Source of the DNA: DATATJ01 sp963789075
GTDB lineage: Bacteria; Acidobacteriota; Vicinamibacteria; Vicinamibacterales; CAVVIG01
DNA length: 64,000 bases
Assembly (NCBI GenBank): GCA_963789075.1
Contig: CAWBJQ010000014.1
Span: 1,240,001-1,304,000, forward strand
Direction of reading: 5' to 3'
Of this stretch, positions 16,649-27,383 are shown one piece after another. Position numbers and translations under genes: made by a program. The first letter of the stretch is position 1, and every line of letters begins with the position of its first letter. A model generated the notes under the pieces. That model saw only the letters and a program-made list of their open reading frames with translations, searched no databases and was not told the origin of the DNA.

Positions 16649-17609
16649 CGGCTTGACCGTTATTTTCCACACGCACTCCGACGTCGAAGCGAGCATCGTC
16701 CGCGCGCTGCTCGAGGCGCACGGCATTCCGTCAGTGGTGACATCGGATCGCCCGCAGTCGATCTTTCCGGTCAGCCTCAGCGGCCTGGGCGACGTCCGCA
16801 TCTCCGTCCATCAGGAGGATGCCGAGGAGGCGGCGCGCATCATCGAGAGCCACCGCACGCAGATTCAGAACGGACAGGTCGTCCGGCTGCGCGACGAGTT
16901 CGACTCGCTGCAGCGGGCGATCGGCTATCGCTTCCGCGATCGCGGCCTGCTCGAGCACGCGCTGACGCACACGTCGCGCGCGAACGAGGACGTCAGCGGC
17001 GGCGTGGCCGACAACGAATCGATGGAGTTTCTGGGCGACGCGGTTCTCGGCTTTCTCATCGCCGACGCGCTGTTCCGGCAATTCCCTTCGTCCGACGAAG
17101 GACAGAAATCGAAGATCAAGGCGGCGCTGGTGTCGACCACGACGCTGGCGCGGCAGGCGGACGCGCTGCGGCTGGGCGATCATCTGCTGCTCGGCCGCGG
17201 GGAAGAGAAGACCGGCGGCCGCCGCAAGCAGGCGCTGCTGGCCGACGGCTACGAAGCGCTGATCGCGGCGATCTATCTGGACGGCGGCATCGAGCACGCG
17301 CAGGCGTTTGTCGCGCGCGAGTTCGCCACGCTCATCGCCGAGGTCCACGCGAGCGGCGTGGCCCCGGCGCAGGACTACAAGTCGGCGCTGCAGGAGCTGG
17401 TGCAGTCGCGCGAACAGGGGCTGCCGTTGTACCGCCTCGTCGGCGTGCTCGGGCCCGATCACCGGAAGCAGTTCGAAGTCGAAGTGGCGGTCGGCGGCGA
17501 GCCGCTGGCGCGCGCGAGCGGCTCGAGCAAGAAGGAAGCGGAGCAGGAAGCGGCGCGCCTCAGCCTCGAAAAATTGAGAGAAAGGTTTGGAGGCGAGCAT
17601 CAGGGATGA
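16638..17609 (+). CDS. rnc: Ribonuclease III with an N-terminal DUF2007-like domain
   Basis: 323 residues from a TTG at 16638. Residues about 6-75 form a DUF2007-type domain (LTVIFHTHSDVEASIVRALL, ISVHQEDAEEAARIIE). The RNase III domain starts near 85 with RAIGYRFRDRGLLEHALTHT and carries the signature NESMEFLGDAVLGFLIAD, whose Glu and Asp bind catalytic metal, and LLADGYEALIAAIYLDGG. The C-terminal double-stranded RNA-binding domain (about 245-315) has DYKSALQELVQ and GSSKKEAEQEAARLSLEKL. RNase III processes rRNA precursors and structured mRNAs. The usual length is about 230-250 residues, so the extra N-terminal module is unusual. Two separate genes joined by a missed stop cannot be excluded. 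Confidence 0.9.
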   Translation: MNRDGLTVIFHTHSDVEASIVRALLEAHGIPSVVTSDRPQSIFPVSLSGLGDVRISVHQEDAEEAARIIESHRTQIQNGQVVRLRDEFDSLQRAIGYRFRDRGLLEHALTHTSRANEDVSGGVADNESMEFLGDAVLGFLIADALFRQFPSSDEGQKSKIKAALVSTTTLARQADALRLGDHLLLGRGEEKTGGRRKQALLADGYEALIAAIYLDGGIEHAQAFVAREFATLIAEVHASGVAPAQDYKSALQELVQSREQGLPLYRLVGVLGPDHRKQFEVEVAVGGEPLARASGSSKKEAEQEAARLSLEKLRERFGGEHQG

Positions 17610-17625
17610 GCGCTCGCTCGCGCTC

Positions 17626-18355
17626 GTGAACGTCATCCTGCTCGAGCCCGGCGAAGTGACAGACGCCGGAGACGTCCATCTGACGGGGGCGCGAGCGGCG
17701 CACTTGCTGACGGTGCTGCGCGTCGTGCCGGGGCGGACGGTGCGCGTGGGCATGCTCGATGGCCCGTTCGGCACCGGCACCGTGCGGGAGGCCACCGCGG
17801 ACAGCGTCGACCTGCGTTGCTCGTTCGAGACGACCGTCCCTCCTCAGCCTCGCGTCGATCTGCTCCTCGCGCTTCCGCGTCCGAAGGTCATGACACGGCT
17901 CTGGGCGCAGCTCGCCGCACTCGGCGTCGGGCAGGTCATGCTGACCAATGCGGAGCGCGTCGAGCGCAACTACTTCGACGCGCACGTCCTCGCGGCAGAC
18001 CGCTACCGTCCGCTGCTCATCGAAGGCTTGCAGCAGGCGCGCGATACGCGTCTGCCGCGCGTGTCGGTTCACCGGCGCTTCAAGGTGTTGATCCAGGACG
18101 ATCTCGATCGGCTGTTCACGAGGCGTGCGCCTGGTGGCCGACCCCGCTGCGCCGCGTTCGCCGCGGGATGCCGTGCGCGCGGGCGGCGGCAATCGGGTGC
18201 TGCTGGCCGTGGGCCCCGAAGGCGGCTGGAACGACTTCGAGAGAAGCCTGCTCACCGCGCACGGTTTCGAGGCGGTCAGCCTCGGGCCGCGCACGCTGCG
18301 CACGGACACGGCGTGCATCGCGCTCCTCGCGCTCGTCCACGACGCGCTCGCGTAG
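17626..18355 (+). CDS. rsmE: 16S rRNA m3U1498 methyltransferase, frameshifted
   Basis: GTG at 17626 gives MNVILLEPGEVTDAGDVHLT, the PUA-like N-terminal part; a TTG 13 codons earlier is an alternative. The SPOUT methyltransferase follows, with LLLALPRPKVMTRLWAQLAA and LTNAERVERNYFD. Near 18120 the frame moves by one base: the first frame turns into low-quality Arg-rich text, while the next continues VRLVADPAAP and then the knot motif LLAVGPEGGWNDFE and VSLGPRTLRTDTACIALLAL. A surplus G in ACGAGGCGTGC explains it. RsmE methylates U1498 of 16S rRNA. The stop (TAG, 18353-18355) touches a GGGGACGGG hairpin. Confidence 0.88.
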
Positions 18356-18384
18356 AAAAGGGAACGGGACTCCCGTCCCCTTTA
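18356..18384. terminator. GGGGACGGG-type inverted repeat joining two convergent stop codons
   Basis: Left arm AAAAGGGAACGGGA, right arm TCCCGTCCCCTTT, with a loop of only about two bases. The arms pair over 13 positions with one mismatch. The element begins right after the rsmE TAG and ends inside the TAA (read on the minus strand) of the enolase-superfamily gene, so it is the whole gene gap. It could work as a bidirectional terminator. The same arms recur at 59492 and 62704. Confidence 0.8.
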
Positions 18385-19714
18385 TCCCTTCTCGTACAGA
18401 TCTTTTCGGATCGCCACGCCGAGCCCCGGCCCCTGGGGCAGATTGAAATAGCCGTCCTTCGTCAGCGTGATCGGATCCTCGAAGACGGCGTAGCTGTGCT
18501 CGTACGCGCCTTCGGGCCCTTCGTTGCCGACCTCCAGCATCGGCGCGTTGGGCCACGTGGCGACCAGGTGCATGTCGCAGACGGTGCTCAGACGGCCGTC
18601 GCCCAGGTGCGGAATGATCAGCTTCTCCATCGACTCCGCAATCACGGCCACCTTCTGCATCACCGCCGGGCCCCTGCACGTCGATCTCCGGCTGGATGAT
18701 GTCGAAGCAGCCCTGCTCCAGCAGCCAGCGGAACTCGTGGACGCCGGGATTCTGCTCCTCGCCGCCGGCGAGGTTGATCGAGGTCAGCCGATTCAGCTCC
18801 GCGAGCTGCTCGAAGTCGAAGCGGGGGAGCGGCTCCTCGAGGAAGAACACGTCGAGCCGCTCGAGCTCCTTCGCCGTGTCGAGCGCGCGCTTGAAGCTCC
18901 ACGGCACGCCGCGCGTCCCTTGAAAGGCGACACTGAAGCCCGCCTTGTTTCCGTCGGTCGCGATGATGAAATCAGGACCGCACGCGTTGCGCACCGCTTC
19001 GATCTGCGCGACATCTTCCTTGAGCGTCGCGTAGTGCGACTTCAACTTGATCGCCTTCCATCCGGCGCGCTGCAGCGCGAGCGCCGTCTCCGCCCGCTGT
19101 TGCGGCGGCCCCAGCCGGAACATGCTCGAATACGGCATGATGCGATCGCGCGTGCCGCCCCACAGTTTGTACAGCGGCTGCTGCGCCGCCTTGCCGATCA
19201 GATCCCACAGCGCGATTTCCACGCCGGTCGGCCGTCCGCCCGGCACGCGCACGCCGCCTTCGCGTCCGCCGCCGTACAACAGCGCCATGTGGCGATTGAC
19301 GTCGAACGGATCCTTGCCGGCGAGGTACTCTTTGATGGGCTGCACCGCGGCGGGAGTCACCGCCGGCCCAATGCCGATCAGTCCCTGCTCCGTGTAGATC
19401 TCGGTGATGGCGCCGCCGCCCGTTCGGCCGCCGCGGCGTCCACCCATGTAGTCTTCGTACGTGCCCCAGTCCTTTTCCAGCCGGATCCGCTGCAGCTTGA
19501 CGTCGGTGATCTTGATGCGGCCGGCCGACTGCCGCGCCTGCGCCACGGCAGACGATTCGGTGAGCAGCGGGATCGCGGCGGCGGCGGTGATGGTCTGCAG
19601 GAAGGTCCGCCGCGTCCAGCCGCCGCGCGGCGGCTCACGCAGGATGTCGTGAATCTGTTGGGCGGCCACGCGCGGACGGCGCGGTGTGATCAGTGGAGGG
19701 AACGGCTTGGCCAT
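18382..19714 (-). CDS. Tat-exported mandelate racemase/muconate lactonizing enzyme family protein, frameshifted
   Basis: About 443 residues once the shift is repaired. The N-terminus has a twin-arginine signal (TRRTFLQTITAAAAIPLL). The enolase-superfamily barrel follows: the capping domain has DWGTYEDYMGGRRG, and the barrel has the KxK-type pair in AIKLKSHY, the metal ligand region ATDGNKAGF, FFLEEPLPR and LAGGEEQNP. After EIDVQGP near 18668 the frame shifts, and the other frame supplies VMQKVAVIAESM, LIIPHLGDGR and the C-terminus ending GVAIRKDLYEKG. One surplus G explains it. Members abstract a proton alpha to a carboxylate of sugar acids or related compounds. The substrate is unknown; export by Tat is notable but frequent in Acidobacteriota. 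Confidence 0.87.
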
Positions 19715-19827
19715 GCGTGTGTGCGGCGAACGGTATCACAACACGGTGGTCGCGTCGGTGGAGAAGGCGTAGCGCGAAGGCTTCCACCTCCGCCAAGGCT
19801 CCGGCGGACAGGTCAGCCGAGCGCCAG

Positions 19828-21009
19828 TCAGTCGATTTCGATGATGCCCCAGGGCTTCTTGTCGTCCTCGGCGGGGGCACTCCCTGCCGCCGCGAGTGCG
19901 AGCGCCGGCTCCTGCGGCTGGGGCAGGCGCGGCAAGGCATATCGGTGGATCTCGCGCGCGACATCGTCTTCGGTCGGCGCCGAGGCGCGGCAATACAGAC
20001 GCACCCAGACGCGAAGGAGCGGATCGCTGAAGCTGTAGCGCTTCTGCCGGGACGCGACGAGATCCACGTCCTCGAGCCACGAGAGGTAGTCTTTGGTCGA
20101 GCCGGGCGTCCGCTGCAGCCGCTGCGAGATTTCGGTGAGCGTGAGCCCTTCCTCTTCGGCGAGAATCTCGAGGATCGCTTTCAGCGCGCCGTAGCCGCGC
20201 GCGCGGTGCAGACGCAGCTCGTAGCAGAAGCTGCACTGCCTCGCGAGGCGGCCGTCGGGCGCGAGCAGACCGGCCAGGGCGCTGATCGGATCTTCGCTGC
20301 CGGGCCGTCCCGCTCCGCCGGGCAGACCGTGATCGCGCAGCGCGCTCAGCTCGTCGGCCAGCGCCCGCACGTACATCGGGCGACCGTCCGCCAGCGCCTG
20401 CACGGTCCGCGCGAGATACTCCGCATCGTGCGCCTCGTGCGCGCCCGCGAGCGGACCGATGATGTCCATCGTGTCCTCGGCGGTGAGCGGCGGTATGTGA
20501 ATCAGCTCGAACCTTGCGGAGCGATCGCGCATGAGCCGCAGCGTCCGCGCGACGTAGCGGCTCGTCAGCACGAAGCGATTGCCGCTGGCCGACAGGCCGT
20601 CCACCAAATCGTGCAGGACGCGCCGCAAACCGGGAAAGCTCTCGAAGGTCCGCAGCTCGAGGAACTCGTCGAGCAGGAAGGTGACCGGCTCGCCGGCGCC
20701 GCTGCGCGCCTGGCTCAGGCCGGCCAGCGTTGCGTCGAATGCGGCGCGTGCGCCGGCCGCGACGGAGGAGGCGTCGGTGGCCGGGAAGGGCGAGCCTGCG
20801 GCGATCGCCCGCAGGAAACGCTCCGGGGTCGTCGCGGTGCGCTCGACGTCGATGTACTGCACCGCGGTCCGGCCGATGCGATCGCGGAGCTGCAGCAGCA
20901 GCGTCGTCCGACCGCTCCCGCAGCCGCCGAGCAGCACCGGAATCCGCGACGGCGATGCATCGAGCGCCGCGGCGACGCGGCGCGTCAACGTGGCACGAGG
21001 TGTCAGCAT
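19828..21009 (-). CDS. P-loop ATPase with winged-helix C-terminus, coupled to hutU
   Basis: 393 residues. The Walker A motif is VLLGGCGSGRTTLLL (about residue 25-39), Walker B is VTFLLDEFLELR, and a sensor-like strand reads NRFVLTSRYVART. The C-terminal half has a winged helix (LTLTEISQRLQRTPGSTKDYLSWLE region) followed by YSFSDPLLRVWVRLYCR, the layout of archaeal-type/STAND ATPases (ATPase_2, DUF234-like). Its ATG overlaps the hutU stop (ATGCTGA), so it is translated with the histidine-degradation genes. I know of no standard role for such an ATPase in hut operons; it might be a regulator. Function not assigned. Confidence 0.7.
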   Translation of the reverse strand: MLTPRATLTRRVAAALDASPSRIPVLLGGCGSGRTTLLLQLRDRIGRTAVQYIDVERTATTPERFLRAIAAGSPFPATDASSVAAGARAAFDATLAGLSQARSGAGEPVTFLLDEFLELRTFESFPGLRRVLHDLVDGLSASGNRFVLTSRYVARTLRLMRDRSARFELIHIPPLTAEDTMDIIGPLAGAHEAHDAEYLARTVQALADGRPMYVRALADELSALRDHGLPGGAGRPGSEDPISALAGLLAPDGRLARQCSFCYELRLHRARGYGALKAILEILAEEEGLTLTEISQRLQRTPGSTKDYLSWLEDVDLVASRQKRYSFSDPLLRVWVRLYCRASAPTEDDVAREIHRYALPRLPQPQEPALALAAAGSAPAEDDKKPWGIIEID

Positions 21010-22675
21010 CCGGCTGCCTCACGCATCGGAATTCGCACACCCTGGCGCTCGGCCGTGGCGATCGCGAGAGGATAGCCGGCGTCGGCGTGGCGGGCGACGC
21101 CGATGCCCGGATCGCAGGTCAGCACACGCTCGAGCTTTTCGTCGGCGTCCGGCGTGCCATCGGCCACGATTACCATGCCCGCGTGCAGAGAGTAGCCGAT
21201 CCCCACGCCGCCGCCGTGATGCACCGACACCCACGTCGCGCCACTCGACGCGTTCAACAACGCGTTCAGGATCGGCCAGTCCGCGATCGCATCGCTGCCA
21301 TCCATCATGCCTTCGGTCTCGCGGTTGGGCGAGGCCACCGATCCGGCGTCCAGGTGATCGCGGCCGATGACGATCGGCGCCGAGATCTTCCCCTCGCGCA
21401 CGAGCTCGTTGATGCGCAGCCCGAAGCGCGCGCGCTCGCCGTAGCCGAGCCACAGGATGCGCGCGGGCAGTCCTTGAAAAGCGACGCGTTCACGCGCCAG
21501 GTGAATCCAGCGCACCAGGGCGTCGTCGTGCGCGAACATCTCCAGCGCCGCTTCGTCGGTGACGTGAATGTCTGCCGGATCGCCGGAGAGCGCGGCCCAG
21601 CGGAACGGGCCCTTGCCTTCACAGAAGAGCGGGCGGATGTATTCCGGCACGAAGCCGGGAATGTCGAACGCGCGTGCGACGCCGGCCTGCTGCGCCTGCG
21701 CGCGGATGTTGTTGCCGTAATCGAAGGTGACGGCGCCCTGCTGTTGCAGCGCGAGCATCGCGCGGACGTGCTCGGCCATCGCCCGCATCGATCGCGCGAT
21801 GTAGGCCTGCGGATCGCGATCGCGCAGCCGCGCGGCCTCGTCGAGGCTCAGACCGTTGGGCACGTAGCCATTCAGCGCATCGTGCGCGGACGTTTGATCC
21901 GTGAGCACGTCGGGTGTGAATCCGCGCGCGACGAGTGCCGGCAGCACGTCGGCGGCGTTGCCGCGCAGCGCGACCGATCGCCCGGTGCCGTCGCGTTTCC
22001 AGCGCGCGATCCGGTCGAGCGCTTCGTCCAGGCTGTCGGTCGCTTCGTCGAGATAGCGGGTGGCGAGCCGGCGGGCAATCCGCTTCGGGTCCACCTCGAT
22101 CACCAGAGTTGCTGCGCCATTCATCGCGGCGGCCAGCGGCTGCGCGCCGCCCATGCCGCCGAGTCCGGCGGTGACGACGGTCCGGCCGGAGAGCGTGCCG
22201 CCGAAATGTTTGCGCGCGACGCGCCGCCAGCGTCTCGTACGTCCCTTGCACGATGCCCTGGCTGCCGATGTAGATCCAGCTGCCGGCCGTCATCTGGCCG
22301 TACATGGTGAGGCCCTTGTGCTCGAGGTCGCGGAAATTCTCCCACGTCGCCCACGCCGGTACGAGCAGGGCGTTGGCAATCAGGACGCGCGGCGCGCCGG
22401 GATGGGTCTGGAACACGCCGACCGGCTTGCCCGACTGCACGAGCAGTGTTTCGTCGTGTTCGAGCGAGGTGAGCGCGCGGACGATGGCGTCGTACGCCGG
22501 CCAGCTCCTGCGCGGCCTTGCCCGATCCGCCGTACACGACCAGATCGTCCGGCCGCTCGGCGACGTCAGGATCGAGATTGTTCATCAGCATCCGCAGCGC
22601 CGCTTCCTGCGGCCAGCCTTTGCACGTCAGCGAGGTGCCGCGAGGCGCTCTGATGATTCTGGTGGCAGTGGTCAT
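21003..22675 (-). CDS. hutU: Urocanate hydratase (urocanase), two frameshifts
   Basis: The full span would encode about 557 residues, the normal urocanase length (about 555). The N-terminus is IIRAPRGTSLTCKGWPQEAA and LVVYGGSGKAAQ. Near 22508 the frame changes to SWPAYDAIVRAL...LVQSGKPVGVFQTHPGAPRVL and MYGQMTAGSWIYIGSQGIVQ. Near 22220 it changes again to ARKHFGGTLSGRTVVTAGLG and GGMGGAQPLAAAMNGA, the NAD+-binding part. The rest is intact, with HHGGGVGIGYSLHAGMV near the C-terminus. Each shift fits one surplus base. The enzyme converts urocanate to imidazolonepropionate, the second step of histidine breakdown, next to hutH. The start is the ATG at 22675. Confidence 0.92.
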
Positions 22676-22746
22676 GAAAGGTACGCGGAGAAAGATAGAC
22701 CTTAAGAAGCGGCGCGCGCGTTGTCAATTTGAAAATACATTTTTTT

Positions 22747-24409
22747 TTACTTGACTAGGGCACCGCACGCGTCCTCCAGCTCGTTCGACGCGATCAATGC
22801 CGTGATCGCCTCGATCGCGGGCGCCGGCGGCCGGTCGACACCGAGCGCCGGCACGCGCGACCGCACCAGCGCGTGGACGCGCGCCAGCGGCGCCGACGTC
22901 TCCAGGGGCGCGAGCAGATCGATCGCCTGGCACGCGCACAGCAGCTCGATGGCGACGACCTCGCGCGCGCGGACCAGCGCGCGTGCGGCCTTCAGCGCGG
23001 CGCCCATGCTCATGCTGACGTGATCCTCCCTGTTCGCCGACGTGGGAATCGTGTCCACGCCGGCCGGATGCGCGAGCGTCTTCAGTTCCGACGCGACTGC
23101 CGCCGCCGTCACCTGTGCCATCATCAGCCCCGATTGCAGTCCGCCGTCGCGCGTGAGGAAGGCGGGCAATCCGCTGAGCGCCGGATTCACGAGGCGATCG
23201 GTCCGCCGCTCGCTGATCGTCGCCATCGGCACGAGCGCGGCCGCCAGCAGATCCGCCGCGATTGCAATCGGCGCGCCATGAAAATTGCCGCCCGAGACGA
23301 TCTCGCCGTCGCCGTCCGCCGCGCCCGCGAACACCATCGGATTATCGGTCGCGCTGTTCATCTCGACGTCGATCGTCTCGCCGATGAATCGGAGCGCGTC
23401 GCGCGTGGCGCCGTGCACCTGCGCGGCACAGCGCAGCGAGTAGGCGTCCTGTACCTTGCCGCATCGCTCGTGCGACAGGTTGATCCCGCTGCCGCGCAAG
23501 AGGCGCTCGATGTTGGCGGCCGAGGTGCGCTGGCCCGACGAACGGCCGCGCATCGTGGATGCGCGCCTCGAACGGATGAATCGATCCCCGCAGCGCGTCG
23601 ATCGATAGCGCCGCCGTGATGTCGGCCGCGCGCGCGAGCTGGTCGGCACCGGCCAACGCCAGCGCCAACACAGCCGTCGACGGCTGCGTGCCGTTGATGA
23701 GCGCGAGTCCCTCTTTGGCGCCGAGCGTCACCGGCTTCAACCCCGCGCGCCTCAACGCGTCGGCGCCCGAGACGTACATTGAACGCCGACCCCGCCGAGC
23801 TCGCGGCAGATCTTCTTCTCCGCGTGTTCCGCGGTTTCTGCGTTGATCGTTGTCTTCGTGATCTCGCCGAGCCTCTGCTTCGATAAGGTCTCCGCGACTC
23901 CTTCGTTGATCGTCGTCGTCGTACTCCGCTTCGCCTTCTCCGATCAGGACGAGCGACAGGTGCGCCAGCGGCGCAAGGTCGCCGCTCGCGCCGACCGATC
24001 CGCGCGACGGCACGCGCGGATGGACGCCCGCGTTCAGCAGGTCCAGCAGCGCCTCGAGCGTTTCGACGCGAATGCCTGAGAAGCCTTTCGCCAGCACGTT
24101 CGCGCGCAACGCCATCGTCGCGCGCACCGCGCGGACGGGCAGCGGCCTGCCGACGCCGGCGGCGTGGCTGCGCAGGAGATTGAGCTGCAGCGCCTCGAGC
24201 GCGTCCGGGGCGATTTTGACCTCCGCGAACGAACCGAAGCCGGTGTTGATGCCGTAGACCGGCGCGGCGCCGTGCGCCTGCCGATCGACAACCGCGCGCG
24301 ATGCGCGGACCGCGGCGGCCGCGGCCGGCGCGAGGCCCACCGCTTCGCGCCGATCCGCGATGGCGAGCAGCTGGTCGACGGTGAGAGAGGAACCGTTTAG
24401 GAGAATCAT
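22747..24409 (-). CDS. hutH: Histidine ammonia-lyase with in-frame repeat insertion and one frameshift
   Basis: The N-terminal part has YGINTGFGSFA and SVGASGDLAPLAH, where Ala141-Ser142-Gly143 forms the MIO cofactor. Between GEGEAEY and GADALRRAGL, where homologues have only a short loop, about 45 extra residues rich in Arg, Asp and Glu are encoded by a word repeat (23780-23920). GLALINGTQ follows. Near 23545 the frame shifts by one base into SSGQRTSAANIERLL, then VQDAYSLRCAAQVHG, the conserved EMNSATDNPM, GGNFHGAPIA and NREDHVSMSMGAA. The enzyme deaminates histidine to urocanate. The gene is first in a hutH-hutU-ATPase set. It remains to be shown that the inserted version folds. Confidence 0.92.
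23780..23920. repeat. Word-repeat element inserted in frame in hutH
   Basis: About 141 bp of imperfect repeats: CTCCGCGTGTTCCGCGGTTT, CTGCGTTGATCGTTGTC, CTTCGTGATCTC, CTCCGCGACTCC, TTCGTTGATCGTCGTC. They resemble the right arm of the intergenic element at 45188-45280 (CTCTGCGTGCTCTGCGAGTT, CCGCGTTCAACGTCGTG). The length keeps the hutH frame and contains no stop codon in it. Confidence 0.75.
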
Positions 24410-24411
24410 GC

Positions 24412-24576
24412 AGTCTTCAGTCGCAAGTCGTCAGTCGCCAGTCTCAGTCACCAGTCTCAGTCGTCAGTCACCAGTCTCAGTCGTCAGTCACCAGTCTCAG
24501 TCGTCAGTCACCAGTCGTGTCAGTCGCTCAGCGTCGTCCAGTCGCAGTCATCAGTCGTCAGTCGTCGCGCGTTGAG
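24412..24576. repeat. CAGTC word-repeat array between divergent hutH and purA
   Basis: More than 20 CAGTC words in about 165 bp. Inside is a perfect 20-nt tandem unit (CAGTCGTCAGTCACCAGTCT) at 24458-24477 and 24478-24497, with a third copy at 24498-24517 differing in the last base. Unlike other elements here it has no complementary arm. It occupies the whole divergent promoter region, so hutH and purA promoters must lie within or at the edges of it. Confidence 0.9.
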
Positions 24577-24613
24577 AGTAGAATCTTAATCCGACTGGAG
24601 ATTGACGACACTC

Positions 24614-25925
<1,312 letters not shown>

Positions 25926-25992
25926 CTTTCGGATTTCAAATCGCCAATCTGCGATCGGTCTGATCCCGATCCCTGATCCCTGATCCCTGATC

Positions 25993-26619
25993 TCAAGACG
26001 ATTTGTTGCGCGAGATGAACGCGTCGATCGCAGGGGTCTCGGGATCGACGAACGCTACCCCGGCGCGGTAGCGCGGAGCGCTGTTCGGCGGAATCTCGAA
26101 AGACGCCCAGGCGACGCTCGCCGTGCACGACACGGCGCCCTGTTTGTCCGACAGCGTCATCTGCACGCGCTGCGTCGGCTTCAGTTGTGCCGGCGAAGAA
26201 ATCTGCGCGCCGTGCACCGACAGGTCCACAATCGCCGCCTGCCGTCCGTCAACCACCGCACGAGCCCCCGTGGCGACTTTGTAGCGCGGCGCCCGTCGGG
26301 TGCCGCGCTGGTCGAGCGACCGGTCGGCTGCCGGCGCCGGCCGGCGCGGCGACACGCGCGAGTATTTCGAGTCGTGCGCGATGACACGAATCTCTGAGTG
26401 CACCAGCGTGGGATCGGCCTTGATGCGATTGATGAGCGCGGCGCCACGCGGCGTCGCCGCGAACAGCCGCTCGAGCGCGACGACCTGTGGACGACGGAGC
26501 GTGATGGCTTGCAGGGCGCGGAGGGCTTCAGTATTGGAGAACGTCAGGACCTCGAGCGCCGCATCGCTCGTCTGCTGCGCCAGAGCGGACAACAGCTCCG
26601 TCGGCGCGATGAGGATCAT
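25993..26619 (-). CDS. PilZ-domain protein with degenerate receiver-like N-terminus
   Basis: 208 residues from the ATG at 26619. The N-terminal half (MILIAPTELLSALAQQ, VVALERLFAATPRGAALINR) resembles an alpha/beta receiver without a clear phosphoacceptor Asp. The C-terminal half is a PilZ domain with RRAPRYKV (the RxxxR element) and DLSVHGAQISSP (the D/NxSxxG element), both needed for cyclic-di-GMP binding. PilZ proteins connect c-di-GMP to motility, pili or polysaccharide output. It ends within the word repeat shared with purA and lies just downstream of lepB on the same strand. Confidence 0.8.
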   Translation of the reverse strand: MILIAPTELLSALAQQTSDAALEVLTFSNTEALRALQAITLRRPQVVALERLFAATPRGAALINRIKADPTLVHSEIRVIAHDSKYSRVSPRRPAPAADRSLDQRGTRRAPRYKVATGARAVVDGRQAAIVDLSVHGAQISSPAQLKPTQRVQMTLSDKQGAVSCTASVAWASFEIPPNSAPRYRAGVAFVDPETPAIDAFISRNKSS

Positions 26620-26637
26620 GCACGCCGGCGGCACGGG

Positions 26638-27339
26638 TCAGAAGATCCGCGCGTCCTGAAGGGGCCACCAGCGCACCTTCACCTTCCCGACGATGTACTT
26701 CTTCGGCACGAAGCCCCAGTGGCGGCTGTCCGAGCTGTTGTTGCGGTGGTCGCCCATCACGAAGTAATAGCCTTGCTTGATCACCTCGGGGCCGTAGTCG
26801 TCGTGACTGCGGAACTCCGCTGGGACGTAGTCGTCGCGCAGCGGGATGTCGTTCACGTACACGCGGCCGTCGACGATGCGCACGGTGTCGCCCTCTTTGG
26901 CGATGACCCGCTTGACGAACATCTTTTCCGGGTTCAGCGGATAGTAGAGCATCACGATATCGCCGGGCCGTGGATCCCCGATCTCGTACACCAGCTTGTT
27001 GACGATCAGCCGATCGTGATCTTCGAGCGTCGGCGCCATGCTGAGGCCGTCGACGCGCGCAACCTGAAAGCCGAACGTGACGATCAGCGTCGCGTAGACC
27101 GCGGCAGACACCAGCGTCTGCAGGCCCGACACGATCTCTCGGCCCATCCGCTTCCAGGCGAGGCTGAGGTCAACCGGCGCGTCAGCGGCGGCCAGCGGAG
27201 CCGGGACGGCATCGAACGGGTGCACCGGCACCGCCACCGCGGCAGCCGGCAGCGGCTCGAACGGCAGCGGAGACGTGTCCGGCAGAGTTTCAGAGGGGTC
27301 GGCAGGCGCGTCCGTGGTCGGGAATCGGTCCTGGTTCAT
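26638..27339 (-). CDS. lepB: Signal peptidase I
   Basis: 233 residues. A Pro/Ala-rich cytoplasmic N-terminus of about 62 residues is followed by one membrane anchor (LVSAAVYATLIVTFGFQVAR). The S26 motifs are in order: catalytic Ser100 in GLSMAPTLEDHD; box C, GDIVMLYYP; Lys143 in VKRVIAKEGD (the general base); and box E, YFVMGDHRNNSSDSRHWGFV. The enzyme cleaves signal peptides from Sec and Tat substrates at the outer face of the membrane. The long disordered N-terminus is longer than usual. It is followed after a few bases by the PilZ gene. Confidence 0.94.
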   Translation of the reverse strand: MNQDRFPTTDAPADPSETLPDTSPLPFEPLPAAAVAVPVHPFDAVPAPLAAADAPVDLSLAWKRMGREIVSGLQTLVSAAVYATLIVTFGFQVARVDGLSMAPTLEDHDRLIVNKLVYEIGDPRPGDIVMLYYPLNPEKMFVKRVIAKEGDTVRIVDGRVYVNDIPLRDDYVPAEFRSHDDYGPEVIKQGYYFVMGDHRNNSSDSRHWGFVPKKYIVGKVKVRWWPLQDARIF

Positions 27340-27383
27340 CGGTTCCTCTCAGAATATCAGTCGAACGAGGAGCCGTAAAGGCA

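Noticed and set aside
24412..24576. CRISPR array
   Set aside because: The 20-nt units are directly adjacent without unique spacers and made of the same CAGTC word; no cas gene is near.
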